Source: Microbacterium sulfonylureivorans
GTDB taxonomy: Bacteria; Actinomycetota; Actinomycetes; Actinomycetales; Microbacteriaceae
Length of the DNA stretch: 64,000 nucleotides
NCBI RefSeq assembly: GCF_003999995.1
Contig: NZ_RJAD01000002.1
Coordinates: 682,001 to 746,000, forward strand
Reading direction: 5' to 3'
The notes beneath the pieces were generated by a model. That model was not told where the DNA came from and searched no databases. It saw only the letters and a program-made list of their open reading frames with translations. Shown piece after piece: positions 59,754 through 64,000 of this stretch. A program made the position numbers and the translations under genes. The stretch's first letter is position 1. The number at the start of each line of letters is the position of its first letter.

Positions 59754-60839
59754 CTACCGCCCGAGCGCCTCGTCGATCAGCGCGACGACGTTCTCGGTGC
59801 CGGTGCGGGTGCCGACGGATGCCGCGGCCGCGGCCATCGCCGCACGCGCGCCGTCGTCGGCCAGAAGCGGCACGACCTCGGACCGCACGCGATCGCCGGT
59901 GAACTCGGCGTCGGCGATGAGCGTCGCCGCCCCGGCGCGCACCGCGGACGACGCGTTGAGCGCCTGCTCGCCGTTGCCGACCGCATACGGCACATACACC
60001 GCAGGGATCGCCAGGGCGCTGATCTCGCTCACGGTGGCGGCGCCGGCCCTCGACACGATCAGATCGGCAAGCGCGAAGGCGAGATCCATCCGGTCGACGT
60101 ACCTGCGCACGGCGTAGCCGGGTGCGCCCGGATCTGCCAGAGTCGACCGCTCCCCCGTCACGTGGAGCAACTGCCAGCCGGCGTCGAGCACATCGCGCCA
60201 TGCGGCGCCGTAGCCGTCGCCGAACGCCTCGTTCAGCCGCTGCGCACCGAGCGAGCCGCCGAACACGAGGAGCACCGGCCGGTCGGCGTCGAGTCCGAAA
60301 TGCGCCGCCGCCTCGGCTCGGAGTGCACCGCGGTCGAGGTCGACGATCTCGCGGCGCAGCGGCATGCCGACGACGCGCGAGCGACGCAGCGGCGTGCCCT
60401 CGAACGCGACGCCGACCCGGGCCGCGGTGCGGGCACCCAGGACGTTCGCCATGCCGGGGCGGGCGTTGGCCTCGTGCACCACGAACGGCACGCGCGCGCG
60501 ACGCGCGGCGACGTAGGCCGGTGCGGACGCGTAGCCGCCGAAGCCGACCACGACGTCGACGCCGCGCTCCGCGATGTGCGCGCGCACCTGTGCCACCGCA
60601 CGCGGGAACTGCACGGGAAAGGCGGCAGCCGCCCTGTTCGGGCGACGTGGGAACGGCACCTTGTCGACGAACAGCAGCTCGTAGCCGCGCTCGGGAACGA
60701 GCCGGGCCTCGAGCCCCTCACGGGTGCCGAGCACCAGCACGTCGGCGTCGGGCTCACGGGCTCGCAGCGCGTCGGCCACCGCGAGCAGCGGATTGACGTG
60801 TCCGGCTGTGCCGCCGCCGGCGAGGAGGTACGTCGTCAC
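59754..60839 (-). CDS. murG: UDP-GlcNAc--MurNAc-pentapeptide transferase
   Basis: MurG makes lipid II by adding GlcNAc to lipid I at the inner membrane face. The 361-residue GT-B enzyme has the N-terminal LLAGGGTAGHVNPLLAVADALR loop, VVGFGGYASAPAYVAA, HEANARPGMAN, VFGGSLGAQRLNE and SRAGAATVSEISAL for the nucleotide sugar. Its stop is seven bases from that of the convergent GntR gene. Confidence 0.97.
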   Translation of the reverse strand: MTTYLLAGGGTAGHVNPLLAVADALRAREPDADVLVLGTREGLEARLVPERGYELLFVDKVPFPRRPNRAAAAFPVQFPRAVAQVRAHIAERGVDVVVGFGGYASAPAYVAARRARVPFVVHEANARPGMANVLGARTAARVGVAFEGTPLRRSRVVGMPLRREIVDLDRGALRAEAAAHFGLDADRPVLLVFGGSLGAQRLNEAFGDGYGAAWRDVLDAGWQLLHVTGERSTLADPGAPGYAVRRYVDRMDLAFALADLIVSRAGAATVSEISALAIPAVYVPYAVGNGEQALNASSAVRAGAATLIADAEFTGDRVRSEVVPLLADDGARAAMAAAAASVGTRTGTENVVALIDEALGR

Positions 60840-60893
60840 CTGTCGAGCCTAGCCGGACGGACTCCGGGCGTCGGATCTGCCGAGAGCGGCCGG

Positions 60894-62168
60894 TCAGCGC
60901 GCCGGTCGGGCGGGGCGGGGGGCGCGGGACGCGCGTGCCTGCTGGATCGCCGCCTCGCGTCTGGCGACGACCGCCGGGAGCGTCCGCGCGAACGACAGCA
61001 GCACGCCGGACGCGATGAGCACCGAGAGCAGCGAGGTCCCGCCCTGCGACATGAACGGGAGCGGCACTCCGAGGACGGGGAAGACGCGCAGCACGACCCC
61101 GATGTTGATGAGCGCCTGTCCGACGATCCAGACGGTGATGCCGCCCGCCGCGATCCGGACGAACGGGTCGTCCGTCTTGCGGATGACGTGGAAGGCTCCG
61201 ACCGCGAACAGCGCGAACAGGCTCAGCACGACCGCGCATCCGATGAGCCCGACCTCCTCGCCGACGATCGCGAAGATGTAGTCGTTCGCGGCCGCCGGCA
61301 GCCAGTCGTACTTCTCGCGAGAGTTGCCGAGCCCGAGCCCGAAGATGCCGCCGTTGGCGAGACCCCACACGCCGTGCAGCGGCTGGTAGCAGTCGTTGAA
61401 ATAGTCGTCGAGGCAGTTCGGGTTCAGAAAGCTCATGAATCGCCGCATGCGGTCGGGGCTCGTGACGGCGAGCACGGCGACCGCCCCGGCGGCGAGGATC
61501 GCCGGGAGCACGAAGATCCGCAGCTTCACCCCGGAGAAGAAGAGCGCGCCCAGCACGACCAGCACCAGGATCATCGCGGTGCCGAGGTCTTTTCCGGCCA
61601 GGACCGACGCGATCGCGAGTGCGGAGACGGGGACCAGCGGAATGAAGACGTGCTGCCACTTGGTGAGCAGCGTCTGCTTGCGGAACAGCACGTACGCCAC
61701 CCACAGCGCGAGCGCGAGCTTGAGGAACTCCGAGGGTTGAGCCTGGAAGCCCGCGATCGTGATCCAGTTGCGGTTGCCGTCGGCGCCGTGGCCGAGCGGT
61801 GTGAAGACGAGCAGCTGGAACGCCGTCGCGAGGATGAGCGCCGGCCACGCGATGCGCTTCCAGAACGTCAGCGGCAGGCGGCTCGCGACGAACATCAGCG
61901 GGATGCCGATGACGGCGAAGATCGTCTGCTTGAGCACCGCCTCGTACGGGGGCAGTCCCTGCGCGGTGGCGACCGCGGAGGTCGCCGAGAGGATCATCAC
62001 GAGCCCGAAGAAGGTGAGCAGCAGCGCCGTGGACGCGATGAGCAGGAACTCGCTCGGCACCGGCGCGAGCACGCGACCGAGCGACACGCGAGCAGCGAGA
62101 CCGCGCCGCGCGGGAGGATCAGGCGGGGTCGTCGGTGCCGGTCGGGTCCGCGACTGCGTCGTGCTCAT
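60894..62168 (-). CDS. ftsW: Lipid II polymerase/cell division protein FtsW
   Basis: FtsW is the SEDS-family glycan polymerase of the septum. The 424-residue product has ten helices, GNRNWITIAGFQAQPSEFLKLALALW, AGKDLGTAMIL, ANDYIFAIVGEEVGLIG and VPLPFMSQGGTSLLSVL. The ATG lies 50 bases inside the 3' end of murD, and its N-terminus is a disordered Pro/Thr-rich stretch. Translation is probably coupled to murD. Confidence 0.96.
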   Translation of the reverse strand: MSTTQSRTRPAPTTPPDPPARRGLAARVSLGRVLAPVPSEFLLIASTALLLTFFGLVMILSATSAVATAQGLPPYEAVLKQTIFAVIGIPLMFVASRLPLTFWKRIAWPALILATAFQLLVFTPLGHGADGNRNWITIAGFQAQPSEFLKLALALWVAYVLFRKQTLLTKWQHVFIPLVPVSALAIASVLAGKDLGTAMILVLVVLGALFFSGVKLRIFVLPAILAAGAVAVLAVTSPDRMRRFMSFLNPNCLDDYFNDCYQPLHGVWGLANGGIFGLGLGNSREKYDWLPAAANDYIFAIVGEEVGLIGCAVVLSLFALFAVGAFHVIRKTDDPFVRIAAGGITVWIVGQALINIGVVLRVFPVLGVPLPFMSQGGTSLLSVLIASGVLLSFARTLPAVVARREAAIQQARASRAPRPARPAR

Positions 62169-63672
62169 CGTCGGCCCCCGTTCCGATCCGTTCCCTCACC
62201 GCTGCCGCGAATCGTCGGCCCCGGTCCGCGTAGGACGCGAACTGGTCGAAGGATGCCGCGGCGGGGGCGAGCAGAACAACGTCCCCGTCACGCGCGATCC
62301 CGGCCGCCAGCTCGACGACCCGCGTCATGACCTCTTCAGTCTCGACGCCGTCGACCTCGATCAGGGGCACCCCCGGCGCGTGTCGCGAGAACGCCGTGAC
62401 GACGGCCGTGCGGTCGGCGCCGATCACGATCGCCGCTTTCGCCTGCGCGCCGCGTCCTGCGACGAGGTCGGCGATGTCCACTCCCTTGAGGAGCCCTCCC
62501 ACGATCCAGACCGCGCCGGGGAAGGCGGTCAGCGAGGACGCGGCCGCGTGGGGGTTCGTGGCCTTGGAGTCGTCGACCCATGTGACGCCCTCGTGCCGCG
62601 CGACGACCTCGATGCGGTGCGGGTCGAGGCGGAAGCCTCGAAGCGCCGACCGGATGTCGGCGGGAGTGACGCCGAGCGAGCGCGCGAGGGCGGCCGCGGC
62701 GAGGATGTTCGCGGCGATGTGCGGTGCGGAGAGGCCGAGTTCGGCGAGCTCGGCGACGGTCGTCAGCTCGAGCGCGCTCGTCCGGCGGTCGTCGAGGAAC
62801 GCGCGGTCGACGAGGATCCCGTCCACGACGCCGAGATCGCTCGGCCCCGGCACGCCGAGGTCGAAGCCGATCGCGCGCGCCCCCTCGACGACCTCGGCGT
62901 CTTCGACCATGGCGCGGGTCGCGGCATCCGCCTTGTTGTACACGCAGGCGACGCGCGTGTTGTCGTACACGTGCGCCTTCGCGTCGCGGTAGGCCTCGAA
63001 CGAGCCGTGCCACTCGAGGTGGTCGTCGGCGAGGTTGAGGCAGACCGCCGCGTGCGGCGAGAGCGGGTCAGGACCGTCCTGCAGGCCGAGGTACCAGAGC
63101 TGGTGGCTCGACAGCTCGACCACGAGGGCGTCGAACCCGCCCGGATCGCGCACCGCGTCGAGCACGGGCGTGCCGATGTTGCCCACCGGGGCCGCCCGGA
63201 GTCCTCCTGCGACGAGCATCGCGGCCGTGAGGCGCGTGGTCGTCGTCTTGCCGTTCGTCCCCGTCACGAGGATCCAGTCGGCGGGAGTTCCGTCGGCGCG
63301 CACGACCTTGTCGCGCACGCGCCACGCCAGCTCGATGTCGCCCCAGAGCGCGGCATCCGACTGCTGCACCCAGGAGATGAGCGGATGCCCCGGCGCGAAG
63401 CCCGGAGAGGCGACGACGACGTCGGGTGCGAAGTCGGCGAGCTCCTGCGGCACGGTGTCGAGCCGACCGGTCCACAGGCGCGCGCCGATCACGGGGATCA
63501 GCCGCGCGTACTCCTCGTCGGCGCGCTCGGTGACGACGAGCACGTCGGCGCCGAGCTCGGCCAGCGTGTCGGCGGCGGAGAAGCCGGTGACCGAGAGCCC
63601 GAGCACGGCGACGCGCAGGCCCCTCCAGTCCGCGTGCCAGCTCGTGAGGGCGTGCAGGCGTTCGGCGGTCAT
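62119..63672 (-). CDS. murD: UDP-N-acetylmuramoylalanine--D-glutamate ligase
   Basis: MurD adds D-glutamate to UDP-MurNAc-L-Ala. The 517-residue enzyme has the N-terminal [24 protein letters not shown], the ATP loop GTNGKTTTT (138-146), [21 protein letters not shown] and [13 protein letters not shown]. The ATG overlaps the mraY stop (ATGA), which selects it over an ATG five codons earlier. The C-terminal ~20 residues are acidic. Confidence 0.96.
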   Translation of the reverse strand: MTAERLHALTSWHADWRGLRVAVLGLSVTGFSAADTLAELGADVLVVTERADEEYARLIPVIGARLWTGRLDTVPQELADFAPDVVVASPGFAPGHPLISWVQQSDAALWGDIELAWRVRDKVVRADGTPADWILVTGTNGKTTTTRLTAAMLVAGGLRAAPVGNIGTPVLDAVRDPGGFDALVVELSSHQLWYLGLQDGPDPLSPHAAVCLNLADDHLEWHGSFEAYRDAKAHVYDNTRVACVYNKADAATRAMVEDAEVVEGARAIGFDLGVPGPSDLGVVDGILVDRAFLDDRRTSALELTTVAELAELGLSAPHIAANILAAAALARSLGVTPADIRSALRGFRLDPHRIEVVARHEGVTWVDDSKATNPHAAASSLTAFPGAVWIVGGLLKGVDIADLVAGRGAQAKAAIVIGADRTAVVTAFSRHAPGVPLIEVDGVETEEVMTRVVELAAGIARDGDVVLLAPAAASFDQFASYADRGRRFAAAVRERIGTGADDEHDAVADPTGTDDPA

Positions 63673-64000
63673 GTCTGGGAGAGCCATTCGACGTAGAAGA
63701 ATCCGACGCCCGACACCGCGAGGAGACCTGCGATGATCCACATGCGCACGACGATCGTGATCTCGGGCCAGCCGCGCATCTCGAGGTGGTGGTGGAGCGG
63801 GCTCATGAGGAACAGACGCTTGCCGCGCGTGGCCTTGAAGTAGAGGCGCTGCAGGATGACCGAGCCCGTCGGGATGACGTAGACCCCGGCGACGAGGACG
63901 AGCAGCAGCTCGGTGCGGGTGAGGATCGCCATCGCCGCCAGGACGCCGCCGATCGCCATCGAGCCGACGTCGCCCATGAAGACCTTCGCCTTCGGAGCGT
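63669..64000 (-). CDS. mraY: Phospho-MurNAc-pentapeptide transferase, C-terminal part
   Basis: This is the last 110 residues of MraY, which makes lipid I; the rest lies beyond the window edge. The visible part has [19 protein letters not shown] with a catalytic Asp, the [26 protein letters not shown] loop with the HHH motif, and two terminal helices. Its stop overlaps the murD start. Confidence 0.96.
   Translation of the reverse strand, partial: APKAKVFMGDVGSMAIGGVLAAMAILTRTELLLVLVAGVYVIPTGSVILQRLYFKATRGKRLFLMSPLHHHLEMRGWPEITIVVRMWIIAGLLAVSGVGFFYVEWLSQT

Noticed and set aside
59532..62330. 932-codon plus-strand frame opposite murG and ftsW
   Set aside because: It is rich in Arg/Glu/His without domains and lies antisense to two unmistakable cell-wall genes.
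1..64000. tRNA, rRNA, CRISPR array, transposase or phage genes
   Set aside because: I looked for short regular repeats, transposase motifs and cloverleaf-like sequences and saw none that I could support.

Overview
This window is high-GC DNA from an actinobacterium, almost certainly of the family Microbacteriaceae and most like Microbacterium. The grounds are third-position GC bias in nearly every gene, and the order mraY-murD-ftsW-murG / murC-ftsQ-ftsZ-yggS-sepF-yggT-divIVA-lspA-rluD-dnaE without ftsA. An actinobacterial QcrCAB/CtaF respiratory supercomplex, a DUF3043 protein and leaderless GTG/ATG starts behind TANNNT boxes point the same way. The assignment rests on gene content seen by eye, not on a database search. 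No rRNA, tRNA, CRISPR array, insertion sequence or phage gene was recognised.

Layout. 1-7.4 kb: a membrane-sensor protein cut by the left edge, a PAS histidine kinase, a GIY-YIG protein with cysteine pairs, rpsA with a strong terminator, a PH-domain membrane protein, a zinc alcohol dehydrogenase and a DUF1653 protein. 7.4-14.8 kb: metabolic and housekeeping genes (NAD-binding protein, APC permease, serine hydrolase, flavin monooxygenase, mmuM, PEP-mutase-like protein, YchJ, DksA-like protein, lipoprotein). 14.8-16.8 kb is an accessory patch with a frameshifted, truncated Pr6Pr pseudogene and a secreted lipoprotein/PKD-like pair. 16.8-21.0 kb is a tight four-gene operon for a nonulosonic (sialic-acid-like) surface sugar: a polysialyltransferase-like protein, a CMP-sialate synthetase fused to a HAD phosphatase, a short NeuB and a DUF6716-like glycosyltransferase. 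21.1-28.8 kb: small enzymes, a 5'-3' exonuclease, a NarL-type two-component system followed by a SHOCT membrane protein that shares an inverted repeat with it, an MFS exporter, a ClbS/DfsB-type protein, a PHP protein and a membrane protein.

28.9-41.2 kb holds trpD and the aerobic respiratory chain. ctaE-qcrCAB (plus) and ctaC-ctaD-ctaF (minus) converge on a rhodanese gene and a PP2C phosphatase, and ctaC lies downstream of erpA (Fe-S insertion) and an M20 dipeptidase. Together these encode the menaquinol:cytochrome c / cytochrome aa3 supercomplex, with an iron-sulfur carrier that could serve the Rieske protein. 41.2-51.0 kb: DUF3043, pyrD, nrdR, hisD, an uncharacterised membrane protein, dnaE, a NUDIX hydrolase, a GNAT and a DinB-like protein. 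51.0-64.0 kb is the division and cell-wall cluster, interrupted between murG and murC by a divergent lipoprotein/GntR pair.

The best candidates for new biology are the compact nonulosonate operon with its synthetase-phosphatase fusion, the two-component system with a matching inverted repeat before its own operon and before the SHOCT gene, and two inverted repeats upstream of ctaE. A window-wide pattern is that at least nineteen genes have a -10-like hexamer 6-7 bases before their start codon, which decides several start sites.
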